This document shows, piece by piece, positions 1 through 10,955 of a stretch of 64,000 nt of DNA (positions within the stretch are counted from its first letter, which is position 1; each line of letters opens with the position of its first letter). The notes below the pieces were generated by a model that was given only the letters and a program-made list of their open reading frames with translations, had not been told where the DNA came from and ran no database searches. Source of the DNA: CADEEN01 sp963816315 (lineage in GTDB: Bacteria > Pseudomonadota > Gammaproteobacteria > Burkholderiales > Burkholderiaceae_C); the NCBI GenBank assembly GCA_963816315.1, contig CAWFJZ010000033.1, positions 1 to 64,000 on the forward strand, read 5' to 3'. Both the position numbers and the translations under genes were made by a program.

Positions 1-1
1 G

Positions 2-958
2 CCGATGACCGAAGAGAACGACTTCGCCTGGCGCTCGTGCTCCCGCGGCCTGATGCACGGCTGCGGCCACGACGGCCACACGACGATGCTCGTCGGCGCG
101 GCGCGCTACCTGGCCGAGACGCGGCGCTTCGACGGCAGCGCGGTGCTGATCTTCCAGCCCGGCGAAGAAGGTTTCGCCGGCGCCAAGGCGATGATCGACG
201 ACGGCCTGTTCGAGCGCTTCCCGGTCGAGTCGGTCTATGCGATGCACAACTGGCCGTCGCTGCCCGCCGGCCACATCGGCGTCAACGCCGGGCCGATGAT
301 GGCCGCGGCCGACCGCATCGAGATCGTCGTCCACGGCAAGGGCGGGCATGGCGCGCACCCGTACCTGACGGTCGATCCGGTGCTCGTCGCCGGCCACATC
401 ATCACCGCCGCGCAAAGCATCGTCGCGCGCAACGTCAGCCCGGTGGACAGCGCCGTGATCAGCATCTGCGCGATGCAGGCCGGCAACGTCGGCGCCTTCA
501 GCGTCATCCCGCGCGAGGCGCGCCTCGTCGGCACCGTGCGCACGTTCCGCCCCGAGGTCCAGGAGATGGTCGAGGAGCGGCTGGCGCGCCTGGTCGATTC
601 TGTCGCGGTGGCCTTCGGCGCGACGGCGTCGCTGCACTACCAGCGCACCTACCCGGCGACGATCAACAGCGGTGAGCATGCGATGTTCGCCGCCGATGTG
701 GCCGCGTCGCTGGTCGGTGAAGAGCGCGTCACGCGGCAGATGTCGCCGAGCATGGGCGCGGAAGATTTTTCGTTCATGCTGCAGGTCAAGCCCGGCGCCT
801 ACATGCGCCTCGGGCAGGGCGGCGGCGCCTTCCTGCACAACTCGCGCTACGACTTCAACGACGACGTGCTGCCGCTCGGCGGCGCGTTGCTGGCCGGATT
901 GGTCGAGCGCTCGATGCCGCTCGTGGCCGGGGAAACTCTTTCAGGAGACCAACGATGA
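2..958 (+). CDS. M20-family amidohydrolase (hippurate hydrolase/aminoacylase-like), 5' truncated
   Basis: This is the C-terminal part of a zinc-dependent M20 peptidase/amidohydrolase that removes an acyl group from N-acyl amino acids. The open frame runs in from the window edge. The metal-binding segment GCGHDGH sits at about residue 20, and the catalytic pair appears as QPGEEG near residue 52. Later family blocks include HGKGGHGAHP, in the dimerisation/lid domain, and SMGAEDFSF near the C-terminus, which carries a late metal ligand. Roughly 75 N-terminal residues are missing upstream. The stop overlaps the start of the peptide-binding protein gene as ATGA, so the two are co-transcribed. This suggests that imported acyl-peptides or acyl-amino acids are the substrate; the exact substrate cannot be told. 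Confidence 0.9.
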   Translation, partial: PMTEENDFAWRSCSRGLMHGCGHDGHTTMLVGAARYLAETRRFDGSAVLIFQPGEEGFAGAKAMIDDGLFERFPVESVYAMHNWPSLPAGHIGVNAGPMMAAADRIEIVVHGKGGHGAHPYLTVDPVLVAGHIITAAQSIVARNVSPVDSAVISICAMQAGNVGAFSVIPREARLVGTVRTFRPEVQEMVEERLARLVDSVAVAFGATASLHYQRTYPATINSGEHAMFAADVAASLVGEERVTRQMSPSMGAEDFSFMLQVKPGAYMRLGQGGGAFLHNSRYDFNDDVLPLGGALLAGLVERSMPLVAGETLSGDQR

Positions 959-2526
959 AACGCTTCAACCCGCTCGTGCTCGCGGCGCTGCTGGCTTGCG
1001 GCGTCACGCAGCCGCCACGCTGCGCGTCGCCAACCAGGGCGACGCGACGTCGATGGACCCGCACTCGCTCAACGAGTCGCTGCAACTGTCGATCACCGGC
1101 AACGTCTATGAGCCGCTGGTCGGCCGCGACAAGAAGCTCGGCTTGGAGCCGGCGCTGGCGACCAAATGGGCGCAGACCTCGCCGACGGTGTGGCGCTTCG
1201 ATTTGCGCAAGGGCGTCAAGTTTCACGACGGCACGCGCGCTCACCGCCGACGACGTGGTCTTCTCCTTCGGCCGCGCCGCCGGCGACGGCTCCGACATGA
1301 AGGGCTACACGTCGTCGATCAAGCAGGTCCGCAAGGTCGATGACGCCACGGTCGAGATCGAGACCACTGCGCCGTTTCCGATCCTGCCCGACGTGATCTC
1401 GCTCGTGTACATCATGAGCAAGAAATGGTGCGAGGACAACAAGGCCGAGAAGCCGGTCGATCGGCGCAAGGGCATCGAGAACACCGCGTCGTTCCGCGCC
1501 AACGGCACCGGGCCGTACCGCCTGCGCGAGCGGCAGCCGACGACGCGCAGCACCTTCGTGCGCAACGCCGCGTACTGGGGCAAGGTCGATGGCAATGTCG
1601 ATGAAGTGATCTTCACGCCGATCGGCAACGACGCGACGCGCGTCGCCGCCATGCTCTCCGGCGAGATCGACATGATGGAGCCGGTGCCGCTGCAAGACGT
1701 GGAGCGATTGAAGTGCAACGCCAACCTACGGTGATGCAAGGCCCCGAGCTGCGCACGATCTTCCTCGGCATGGACCAGAAGCGCGACGAGCTGCTGTCGT
1801 CGAGCGTCAAGGGCAAGAACCCGTTCAAGGACAAGCGGGTGCGGCAGGCCTTCTATCAGGCGATCGACACCGAGACGATCAAGGCGCGCGTGATGCGCAA
1901 CGCCGCCACGCCGACCGGGTTGAGATCGCGCCGGGCATCAAGGGCTTCTGGGCGAGATGAACAAGCGCCTGCCGCACGACGCCGAAGCGCGAAGAAGCTG
2001 CTCGCCGACGCCGGCTATCCGAACGGCTTCGAGGTCGGCATGAACTGCCCGAACGACCGCTACGTCAACGACGGTGAAATCTGTCAGGCGGTGGCAGCGA
2101 ATCTGGCGCGCATCGGCATCAAGATCAACTTGCAGGCCGAGAGCAAGGCGACGTACTTCCCGAAGATCCTGCGCCGCGACACCAGCTTCTACCTGCTCGG
2201 CTGGACGCCCGGCACCTACGACGCGCACAACGCGCTGTCGAACCTGATGGCCACGCCCACCGACAAGGGCCAGGGCACCTTCAACCTCGGCGCGTACAGC
2301 AACGCCAAGATCGACGAGTTGACGCAGAAGATCCAGAGCGAGACCGATCAGACCAAGCGCAACGCGATGATCGCCGAAGCCTTCAAGCTGCACGCCGACG
2401 ACATCGGCCACATCCCGCTGCACCAGCAGGCGCTGGCCTGGGCGATGAAGAAGAACGTGTCGCTGGTGCAGCTTGCCGACAACTTCATGCCGTTCAAGTA
2501 CATCAGCGTCAAGACCGGGTCCATGA
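955..2526 (+). CDS. ABC transporter substrate-binding protein, peptide/DppA family (frameshifted)
   Basis: This is a periplasmic solute-binding protein of the SBP_bac_5 family, which captures di/oligopeptides or similar ligands. It starts with a short signal peptide (MKRFNPLVLAALLACG). Family blocks then appear in different frames: ATSMDPHSLNE, ALTADDVVFSF, NGTGPYRLRE, KDKRVRQAFYQAID, NDRYVNDGEICQAVA and GWTPGTYDAHNAL. Frame changes lie near 1010, 1240, 1733 and twice between 1915 and 1985. The reconstructed length of about 523 residues is normal for the family. As written, the last frame runs into the next gene without a stop. Removing one G of the GGG at about 2517-2519 restores a TGA at 2524-2526 that overlaps the next ATG, so the fusion looks artificial. 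Confidence 0.85.
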
Positions 2527-3437
2527 CGACCACGGCCCTCGGTCGATTCTTCGACGGCAACGTCTGGCACAGCTTCCGCACCTCGCCGATGGCGATCGGC
2601 GCGGCGGTGGTCGCGGCGGTGTGCATCTTCAGCGCGCTGTTCGCGCCGTGGGTGGCGCCGCACAACCCGTTCGATCTGGCGACGCTGGAGCTCTCCGACG
2701 CGCGCCTGCCGCCGATGTGGGAAGAGGGCGGCTGCGCCAAATACCTGCTCGGCACCGACGACCAGGGCCGCGACATCCTCTCGGCCATCATGTACGGCGC
2801 GCGCATCTCGATGCTCGTCGGCCTGGCGTCGGTCGTGCTGTCGGTGATCGTCGGCGTCAGCCTCGGCCTGCTGTCGGGTTTCGTCGGCGGCAAGATCGAT
2901 GCCTTCATCATGCGCGTCTGCGACGTCATGCTGTCGTTCCCGTCGATCCTGATCGCGCTGTTGATCGACGGCGTCGGCCGCGCGATGTTTCCCAACGCGC
3001 ACGACACGCTGGCCTTTGCGGTGCTCGTGCTCGCCATCGCGTTGCCCGGCTGGGTGCAGTACGCGCGCACCGTGCGCGGCTCGACGCTGGTCGAGCGGAA
3101 CAAGGAGTACGTGCAGGCCGCGCGCGTGGTCGGCGTGGCGCCGCTGCGCATCATGCGGAAGCATGTGCTGCCCAACGTCATGGGCCCGGTGCTGGTGCTG
3201 GCGACGATCCAGGTCGCCACCGCGATCCTCACCGAAGCCACGCTGTCGTTCCTCGGCGTCGGCGTGCCGCCGACGCAGCCGTCGCTCGGCACGCTGATCC
3301 GCATCGGCAACGACTTCCTGTTTTCCGGCGAGTGGTGGATCACGATCTTTCCGGGGCTGATGCTGGTGCTGATCGCGCTGTCCGTGAACCTGCTCGGCGA
3401 TTGGCTGCGCGACGCATTGAATCCCCGACTGCAATGA
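2523..3437 (+). CDS. ABC transporter permease, DppC/OppC type
   Basis: This is an inner-membrane permease of a peptide ABC transporter, about 304 residues. It has an N-terminal membrane segment (GAAVVAAVCIFSALFAPWVAPHNP), the DppC-type hallmark LLGTDDQGRDILS, and a series of transmembrane helices. The EAA loop contacting the ATPases reads YVQAARVVGVAPLRIMRKHV. The C-terminus WITIFPGLMLVLIALSVNLLGDWLRDALNPR is typical of DppC rather than DppB, described here by its residues around 3336-3431. ATG at 2523 fits an ATGA overlap with the binding-protein stop, and its own stop overlaps the next ATG (3434). A DppB-type partner permease, normally encoded just before this gene, is not present. Confidence 0.9.
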   Translation: MTTTALGRFFDGNVWHSFRTSPMAIGAAVVAAVCIFSALFAPWVAPHNPFDLATLELSDARLPPMWEEGGCAKYLLGTDDQGRDILSAIMYGARISMLVGLASVVLSVIVGVSLGLLSGFVGGKIDAFIMRVCDVMLSFPSILIALLIDGVGRAMFPNAHDTLAFAVLVLAIALPGWVQYARTVRGSTLVERNKEYVQAARVVGVAPLRIMRKHVLPNVMGPVLVLATIQVATAILTEATLSFLGVGVPPTQPSLGTLIRIGNDFLFSGEWWITIFPGLMLVLIALSVNLLGDWLRDALNPRLQ

Positions 3438-4397
3438 CAGCACTGCTCGAAGTCAAGAACCTGCGCGTCGAGTTCCCGTCGCGCCGCGGCACGCTGCTCG
3501 CGCTCGACGACATCTCGTTTTCGATCGCGCCGGGCGAGATCCTCGGCGTCGTCGGCGAGTCCGGCGCCGGCAAGTCGCTCACCGGCGCGGCGATCATCGG
3601 CCTGCTCGAACCGCCGGGGCGCATCGCCGGCGGCGAGATTCGCCTGGACGGCCAGCGCATCGACAACCTGCCGTACGAAGCGATGCGCAAGATCCGCGGC
3701 CGCCAGATCGGCGCGATCTTTCAGGACCCGCTGACCTCGCTGAACCCGCTGTACACGATCGGCCGCCAGCTCACGGAAACCATCCTCACGCATTTGCCGG
3801 TGAGCGAAGCCGAAGCGCGCGCAGCGTGCGATCAAGCTGCTGAAGGAAACCGGCATCCAGGGCGCCGAGCAGCGCATCGACCAGTACCCGCACCAGTTCT
3901 CCGGCGGCATGCGCCAGCGCGTCGTCATTGCGTTGGCGCTGGCGGCCGAGCCGAAGCTGATCGTCGCCGACGAGCCGACGACGGCGCTCGACGTGTCGAT
4001 CCAGGCGCAGATCATTTCGCTGCTGAAGCGGCTGTGCAAAGACCATGGCGCGGCCGTCATGCTGGTCACGCACGACATGGGCGTGATCGCCGAGACCTGC
4101 GACCGCGTCGCGGTGATGTACGCCGGCCGCATCGCCGAGATCGGTCCGGTCAGCGACGTGATCAACCGGCCGACGCACCCGTACACCGTCGGCCTGATGG
4201 GCTCGATTCCGGCGAAGGACGAAGACCGCGAGCGCCTGACGCAGATCGACGGCGCGATGCCGCGCCTGAACGCGATTCCGAAAGGCTGCGCCTTCAATCC
4301 GCGCTGCCCGAAAGTGTTCGATCGCTGCAAGAGCGAGCGGCCGGACTTGCTGGACGCCGGCGCGACGCGCGCGGCCTGTTGGCTGGTGAAAAACGAC

Positions 4398-4401
<4 letters not shown>
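3434..4401 (+). CDS. ABC transporter ATP-binding protein, DppD/OppD type (frameshifted)
   Basis: This is the first of two ATPase subunits of the peptide transporter. It shows Walker A GESGAGKS, the Q-loop FQDPLTSLNP, the signature HQFSGGMRQRV and Walker B LIVADEPTTALD. The C-terminal oligopeptide-transporter domain carries the cysteine-rich GCAFNPRCP motif. One frameshift lies near 3820-3830. A second lies in the run of five A around 4388-4392. With four A the reading ends at TGA 4399-4401, overlapping the ATG of the next ATPase, and the subunit has about 322 residues, as expected. As printed, the frame would continue into the next gene. Confidence 0.87.
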
Positions 4402-5390
<989 letters not shown>

Positions 5391-6660
5391 TCAGCTTTTC
5401 GTGCGCGAACAACTCGCGCACGTTCTCGCGCTCGCGGATCAGGTGCGCCTGCTTGCCATCGACCATCACTTCCGCCGCGCGCGGCCGGCTGTTGTAGTTG
5501 CTGGCCATCGCCATCGCGTACGCGCCGGCCGACAGCACCGCCAGCCGATCGCCGGGCTGCACCGCGAGCTTGCGCTCGCGGCCGAGCCAGTCGCCCGATT
5601 CGCAGACGGGGCCGACAACGTCGTACAGCGTGGTCGTGCCCGCGCGCTGAATGCAGGGCACGATGCCCATCGTCGCCTGGTACAGCGCAGGGCGCAGCAG
5701 GTCGTTCATCGCCGCATCGACGATGCAGAAGTTCTTCGGCGTGCCGTGTTTGGTCACCAGCACTTCGGTCAGCAGCACGCCGGCATTGCCGACCAGCGAG
5801 CGGCCGGGCTCGAACAGCAGCTCGCGCTTGCCGTGGCCGCGCGCGTCGATGCGCGCCAGCAACTGGCCGACGAGCACCTCGGCCTCGGGCGGCGTCTCGT
5901 CGGTGTAGGTGATGCCCAGGCCGCCGCCGACATCGAGATGGCGGATGCCGATGTTCTCGGCCTCGATGGCTTCGACCAGGTCGAGCAGCCGGTCGAGCGC
6001 GTCGGCGTAGGGGCCGATCTCGGTGATCTGCGAGCCGATGTGGCAGTCGATGCCGACCACCTCGAGGCCCGGCAGGCCGGCCGCGACGCGGTACGCGGTC
6101 ACGGCCTCCTTGTGCGCGATGCCGAACTTGTTGCCCTGCAGGCCGGTCGAAATGTAGGGGTGCGTCTTCGGGTCGATGTCGGGGTTGATGCGCAGGCTGA
6201 CCGGCGCCTTGACAGTTCATCGCCCGCGCCTCTTCCGACAGCGATTGCAACTCGCCGAGGCTCTCGACGTTGAAGCACTTGACGCCGACTTCGAGCGCGC
6301 GGCGCATCTCGTCGGGCCGCTTGCCGACGCCGGAGAAGACGATCTTCTTCGGGTCGCCGCCGGCGGCCAGCACGCGTTCGAGTTCGCCGACGGAGACGAT
6401 ATCGAAACCGCAACCGGCCTGCGCAAACGTCTGCAGCACCGCCAGCGACGAGTTGGCTTTCATCGCATAGCAGACGAGGTGGCGGCGGCCGGCGAGCGCG
6501 CGCGTGTACGACGCCAGCGCGTGGCGCATCGCGGCGCGCGAATAGACGAACAGCGGCGTGCCGTGTGCGTGCGCGAGCGCATCGAGCGCATGGCCTTCGA
6601 GTTCGAGCTGCGGGCCGCGCCAGGCGAGGAACGGCGCGCCGGGCAACGCGGTCGGCGCGC

Positions 6661-6812
6661 TCATCGTGCGTCGGCGCCGAAGCGGCGCTGGCGGCGTGCG
6701 GCAGGGGCGCGGGCAGCTTCAACGGGCCCTTTTGCCCACACGCGGACAGGTGCGATGCGCGCCGCGGCGACGAGGGCCGCCGCTACACTGAATCGAAGCA
6801 ACTCTTGCGCAT
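6661..6812 (-). CDS. lptM: LptM-like small lipoprotein (frame-disrupted)
   Basis: This small gene of about 50 codons lies directly upstream of lysA. Reading the minus strand gives a hydrophobic leader (LLRFSVAAALVAA). After a frame change near 6755 it gives the lipobox and hallmark LSACGQKGPLKLPAP. That Cys-Gly-Gln-Lys-Gly-Pro-Leu signature belongs to LptM/YifL, the lipoprotein that helps mature the LPS translocon LptD. The start (ATG 6810-6812) and the stop (TGA 6661-6663, overlapping the lysA ATG) are in different frames, so at least two indels are needed. The lptM-lysA pair divergent from cyaY is a conserved betaproteobacterial arrangement, which supports the call. Confidence 0.65.
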
Positions 6813-6842
6813 GCGAGCAATTCTAGAGGGGCCCTTTTTGCG

Positions 6843-7232
6843 ATGACCGACGCCGAGTACCACCGCCTGGCCTCTGCCGTGCTGTCGCGCATCGAAGCCA
6901 CGCTCGACGGCTGGCTGCAGGACGACGTGATCGACATCGACTCGCAGCGCACCGGCGGCCTGCTCGAGCTGACGCTGCCGGCCGGCAGCAAGATCGTCAT
7001 CAACACGCAGCCGCCGTTGCAGGAGCTGTGGCTGGCCGCGCGCGCCGGCGGCTACCACTTCAAGCAGGTCGATGGGCAGTGGCGCGACACCAAGGACGGC
7101 GTCGAGTTTTTCGAGCGGCTGTCGCGCGAGGCCAGCGCGCAGGCCGGCAAGGCCGCTGACCTTCAGTTCTTGAACAGGTCGAGGATGCTCTTCTTCTCGT
7201 CTTCGGTCGGCGCCACCGGCGCCGGCGCCTGA
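6843..7232 (+). CDS. cyaY: Iron donor protein CyaY (frataxin homologue)
   Basis: CyaY binds iron and regulates IscS-dependent iron-sulfur cluster assembly in the cytoplasm. The N-terminal acidic helix (DAEYHRLASAVLSRIEATLD) is followed by DVIDIDSQRTGGLLEL, VINTQPPLQELWLAA and GGYHFKQVDGQW, all standard frataxin blocks. The printed frame continues to 7232. The family is normally about 105-110 residues, and the conserved part ends near 7150. A one-base shift in the GGCC at 7151-7154 would stop it at TGA 7157-7159, just before the convergent mrcA stop. The last 24 residues are therefore probably not real. Divergent from lptM-lysA with a gap of about 30 bases. Confidence 0.9.
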   Translation: MTDAEYHRLASAVLSRIEATLDGWLQDDVIDIDSQRTGGLLELTLPAGSKIVINTQPPLQELWLAARAGGYHFKQVDGQWRDTKDGVEFFERLSREASAQAGKAADLQFLNRSRMLFFSSSVGATGAGA

Positions 7233-9506
7233 TCGAGGCCGAGGCTGGTCACGCCGGCGCCGTGGGCGTATTCCTCATAGACCCACTCGCCACCGACATT
7301 GAGCAGGCCGTCCGGCGCTTTGGCGGCGGCTTCGCTGCGGCGGCACGCCTTTCAGCGCGTACTGCATGTACTCGATCCACACCGGCAGCGCCAGGCCGCC
7401 GCCGGTTTCCTTGTCGCCGAGCTTGCGCGGCGTGTCGTAGCCGATCCAGACCACCGCCACCAGGCTCGGGTGCCAGCCGGCGAACCAGGCGTCCATCGAG
7501 TCGTTGGTGGTGCCGGTCTTGCCGTAGATGTCGTTGCGCTTCAAGCGTGCCCTGCGCCTTGGCGGCGGTGCCCGAGCGCGTGACCTCCTGCAGCAGGTCG
7601 GTCATCACATAGGCGTTGCGGGCGTCGATGACGCGCATCGACTCGTCGGGCCTTTGTGTCGGCGAATCCTGCAGCACGCGCCCGCGGTAGTCGGTGATGC
7701 GTTCGATCAGGCGCGGCGCCACCAGGTAGCCGCCGTTGGCAAAGACGCCGTAGCCGCTGGCCACCTGCAGCGGCGTCACCGAGCCGGCGCCCAGCGCCAT
7801 CGTCAGGAACGGCGGATGCTTCTCGGCCTCGAAGCCGAAGCGCGAGACCCAGCCTTGCGCAAACGGCGGGCCGATCGCTTCCAGGATGCGGATCGAGATC
7901 ATGTTCTTCGACTTCGCCAGGCCGCGCTTCATCGGCATCGGGCCGTCGAAGGTGCCGTCGTAGTTCTTCGGCTCCCACGGCTGGCTGCCGGTGGTGGTGG
8001 CGTCGAAGAACAGCGGCGCGTCGTTGATCACCGTCGCCGAGGTGAAGCCTTTTTCGAGCGCCGCCGAGTAGATGAACGGCTTGAAGCTCGACCCCGGCTG
8101 CCGCCACGCCTGCGTGACATGGTTGAACTTGCTTTTGCGGTAGTCGAAGCCGCCGACCATGCGTGCGGATCCAGCCGGTGCGCGGGTCGAGCGCGACGAA
8201 GGCGCCTTCGACTTCCGGCACCTGCGTCAGCGACCACTGGCCCTTGGCGTTCTGCAGCACGCGCACGATCGCGCCGCGGCGGATCTTCTTGGCGGCAGGC
8301 GCCTTGTCGGCCAGGCCCGAGGCGACGGGGCGCAGGCCCGTCGCCGGTGATCGTGACGGCCTCGCCGTCCTGCATCACGGCCACGACCTTCTTCGGCGTG
8401 GCTTCGGTGACGACGGCGGCCTTGAGGTCATCGTTGTCCGGGTGGTCGGCCAGCGCTTCGGCGATGCGCGTGTCGACTTCGGCAGCCTTGGCCGGCAGAT
8501 CAACGAACGCTTCCGGGCCGCGATAGACCTGGCGCAACTCGTAGTCCATGAGGCCGCGGCGCAGCGCGCGGTAGGCCACCATCTGGTCGGCCGAGCCGAC
8601 GCTCAAGACAACGTTCAGGCCGCGCGTGTACGCCTCGTCGCCATACTGCGCAAAGACGAGCTGGCGTGCCGCCTCGGCGACGAACTCGGCATGCACCGCC
8701 ACTTCGGATTGGCTCTTGTAGCGCAGCTTCTCGGTGCGCGCCGCGGCGGCTTGCTCGGCCGTGATGAAGCGGTTGTCGAGCATGCGGTCGATGATGTACT
8801 GCTGCCGTGCCGTGGCCCGCTTCGGGTTGACGATCGGGTTGTAGATCGACGGGCCCTTGGGCAGGCCGGCCAGCATCGCCGCTTCGGCCACGCTCACGTC
8901 CTTCAGCGGCTTGCCGAAGTAGATCTCCGAGGCCGCGGCAAATCCGTAGGCCCGCTGCCCCAGAAAAATCTGGTTCATGTAGGCCTCTAGGATCTGATCT
9001 TTGGTCAGCAGGCTCTCGATCTTCCAGGTCAGCAGCACCTCATAGACCTTGCGCGTCAGCGTCTTCTCGGTGGAGAGGTAGAAGTTGCGCGCGACCTGCA
9101 TCGTGATCGTCGATGCGCCCTGGCTGCGCGCTTCGGACAGTTGCGCCAGCGCCGCGCGCGCGATGCCGACGAGATCGACGCCGCCGTGGTCATAGAAGCG
9201 CGCGTCCTCGATCGCCAGCACGGCGTCGCGCATCACCTTGGGCACTTCCTTGATCGGCGTGAAGCTGCGCCGCTCTTCGCCGAACTCGCCGAGCAGCACG
9301 CCGTCGGACGAAAACACGCGCAGCGGCAGCTTGGGCCGGTAGTCGGTGAGGCTGGTCACCGGCGGCAGGTTCGGGTAGGCCACCGCCAATGCCACGGCCA
9401 CCAGCGCCGCCACGACCAGCACCAGAGTGAGCGCAATGCCGAGCAACCACGCCAGCGGCCGCAGGATCCAAGGAGTCCAGGAGGGGAGGCGGTCGGTCGG
9501 GCTCAC
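7163..9506 (-). CDS. mrcA: Penicillin-binding protein 1A, bifunctional (several frameshifts)
   Basis: This is a class A PBP that polymerises glycan strands (GT51 domain) and cross-links peptides (transpeptidase domain) on the periplasmic side. It has one N-terminal membrane anchor (LLGIALTLVLVVAALVAVAL). GT51 motifs are EDARFYDHGG and GASTITMQVARNFY. Transpeptidase motifs are SSFK (GSSFKPF), SKN (KSKNMIS) and KTGTT. Frame changes lie near 8335, 8162, 7543 and 7335. The C-terminus DEKKSILDLFKN in a fourth frame ends at 7163. I chose GTG 9506 (VSPTDRLPSW), which gives about 781 residues, a usual size; a longer in-frame extension lacks support. Divergent from the pilM operon. Confidence 0.9.
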
Positions 9507-9875
9507 ATGAGTGGGGGATGGGCAGCCAAGGGACGGTGCGGCAGTGTGCCGCGCATCGAGACCAAGGCGCTTGCCGCAGCAACGGCACAACGCAATGCAG
9601 TGGGATTATAGAAACGCCGACGCGGGCAACGAGGCCGAGCGTGAACTGCTGCTCGACATGGTGCGCGCGACACCCCCAACGGCGCAGGGCAAATGGATTA
9701 ACGTCGCATGCAATCCGGAGTCGCCGCAAGTCTGAGTTACACAACGTGGCGCCTCTTGAAAGCGTGCCTTTTCCTTGGGCGCACAAGGGCTTTACTGCTA
9801 GCATTCAAGTAACTTCTTAACAATCCAGTGTGCCGCTGAAACATATTCGGCGAGGCACTTTGGGGGGTACCCGTA
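9507..9875. other. Divergent intergenic region mrcA / pilM
   Basis: This 369-base gap separates mrcA from the pilus operon, and I see no credible coding frame in it. The left half holds the candidate mrcA promoter. The right half, about 9800-9845, is unusually A+T-rich for this DNA (CAAGTAACTTCTTAACAATCC) and probably carries the pilM promoter. A GGGGGG tract at 9861-9867 can act as ribosome-binding site for the GTG at 9876. Confidence 0.5.
9605..9633 (-). promoter_or_regulatory. Candidate sigma-70 promoter for mrcA
   Basis: On the minus strand a perfect TATAAT lies at 9610-9605. A weak -35 (CTCGTT, 9633-9628) stands 17 bases upstream. Transcription would start near 9598, about 90 bases before the mrcA GTG. 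The -10 is convincing and the -35 is poor. Confidence 0.4.
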
Positions 9876-10955
9876 GTGAGCTTCCTAGACGCGTTGTTCG
9901 GTCGCACGCACACGTCGATGATCGGACTGGACATCAGCACTTCGAGCGTGAAGCTGGTGGAGTTGGGGCAAAGCGCCGCCGGCGAGTTCGTCGTCGAGCG
10001 GTTTGCATCGGAGCCTTTCGAAAAGGGCTGGATCACCGACGGCCAGATCGAAAAATTCGACGAGGTGGCCGAGGCGGTCAAGCGCGTCGTCAGCAAGAGC
10101 GGCACCAAGACCAAGAACGTCGCCATGGCGATGCCGCAATCGGCCGTGATCACCAAGAAGATAATGTTGCCGGCCGGCCTGCGCGAGGAAGAGCTCGAGC
10201 TGCAGGTCGAAAGCGAGGCCAACCAGTACATCCCGTTCTCGCTCGACGAGGTCAGCCTCGACTTCTGCGTCATCGGGCCGAGCGCCACGTCGATCGGTGA
10301 TGTCGAGGTGCTGATCGCCGCGTCGCGCAAGGACCGCGTGCAGGACCGTCAGGGCCTGGCCGAAGCCGCCGGCCTGAAGCCGATGGTGCTCGACATCGAA
10401 AGCCATGCCTCGCGCCTGGCGATGAGCCGCATCGTGCGCACGCTGCCCAGCGAGGGCAAGGACGCGCTGGTGGCGCTGTTCGAAATCGGCGCCGACACGA
10501 CGAGCCTGAAAGTGCTGCGCGACGAAGAGTTGCTGTACGACCGCGATCAGGCTTTCGGCGGGTCGCAGCTCACGCAACTGATCTCGCGCCAGTACGGCTT
10601 CTCGTTCGAAGAGGCCGAGCAGAAAAAGCTCGGTGGCGAGTTGCCGGAAGACTACGAGAGCGCCATCCTGGCTCCGTTCGTGGACAGCCTGTCGCAGGAA
10701 ATCGGCCGTGCGCTGCAGTACTTCTTCACCAGCACGCCGCACCACAAGGTGCATTACGTGATGCTGGCCGGCGGCACGGCGACGCTGCCGGGCCTGAAGG
10801 AGCGCGTCACCGACCTGACCGGCTTCGCCTCGATGGTCGTCAACCCTTTCGAACACATGAAGCTCGGCGGCTCGGTGCGTGAGAACAAGGTGCGCCGCGA
10901 GGCGCCTTCGTACCTCACTGCGTGCGGGCTGGCGATGCGGAGGTTCATGCAGTGA
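9876..10955 (+). CDS. pilM: Type IV pilus assembly ATPase-fold protein PilM
   Basis: PilM is the cytoplasmic actin-like member of the type IV pilus alignment complex, and it binds the short N-terminal tail of PilN. The 359-residue product shows the nucleotide-binding blocks GLDISTSSVKLVEL (residues 17-30), FEIGADTTSLKVL and LAGGTATLPGL, plus the family block VESEANQYIPF. Start is GTG 9876 with a G-rich tract nine bases upstream. It is the first gene of pilMNOPQ, and its TGA overlaps the pilN GTG by two bases. No disruption is seen. Confidence 0.97.
   Translation: MSFLDALFGRTHTSMIGLDISTSSVKLVELGQSAAGEFVVERFASEPFEKGWITDGQIEKFDEVAEAVKRVVSKSGTKTKNVAMAMPQSAVITKKIMLPAGLREEELELQVESEANQYIPFSLDEVSLDFCVIGPSATSIGDVEVLIAASRKDRVQDRQGLAEAAGLKPMVLDIESHASRLAMSRIVRTLPSEGKDALVALFEIGADTTSLKVLRDEELLYDRDQAFGGSQLTQLISRQYGFSFEEAEQKKLGGELPEDYESAILAPFVDSLSQEIGRALQYFFTSTPHHKVHYVMLAGGTATLPGLKERVTDLTGFASMVVNPFEHMKLGGSVRENKVRREAPSYLTACGLAMRRFMQ

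Noticed and set aside
955..3437. Natural fusion of a binding protein to a permease
   Set aside because: The joint has a restored ATGA overlap if one G is removed, and the upstream gene already contains several indels, so fusion is unlikely.
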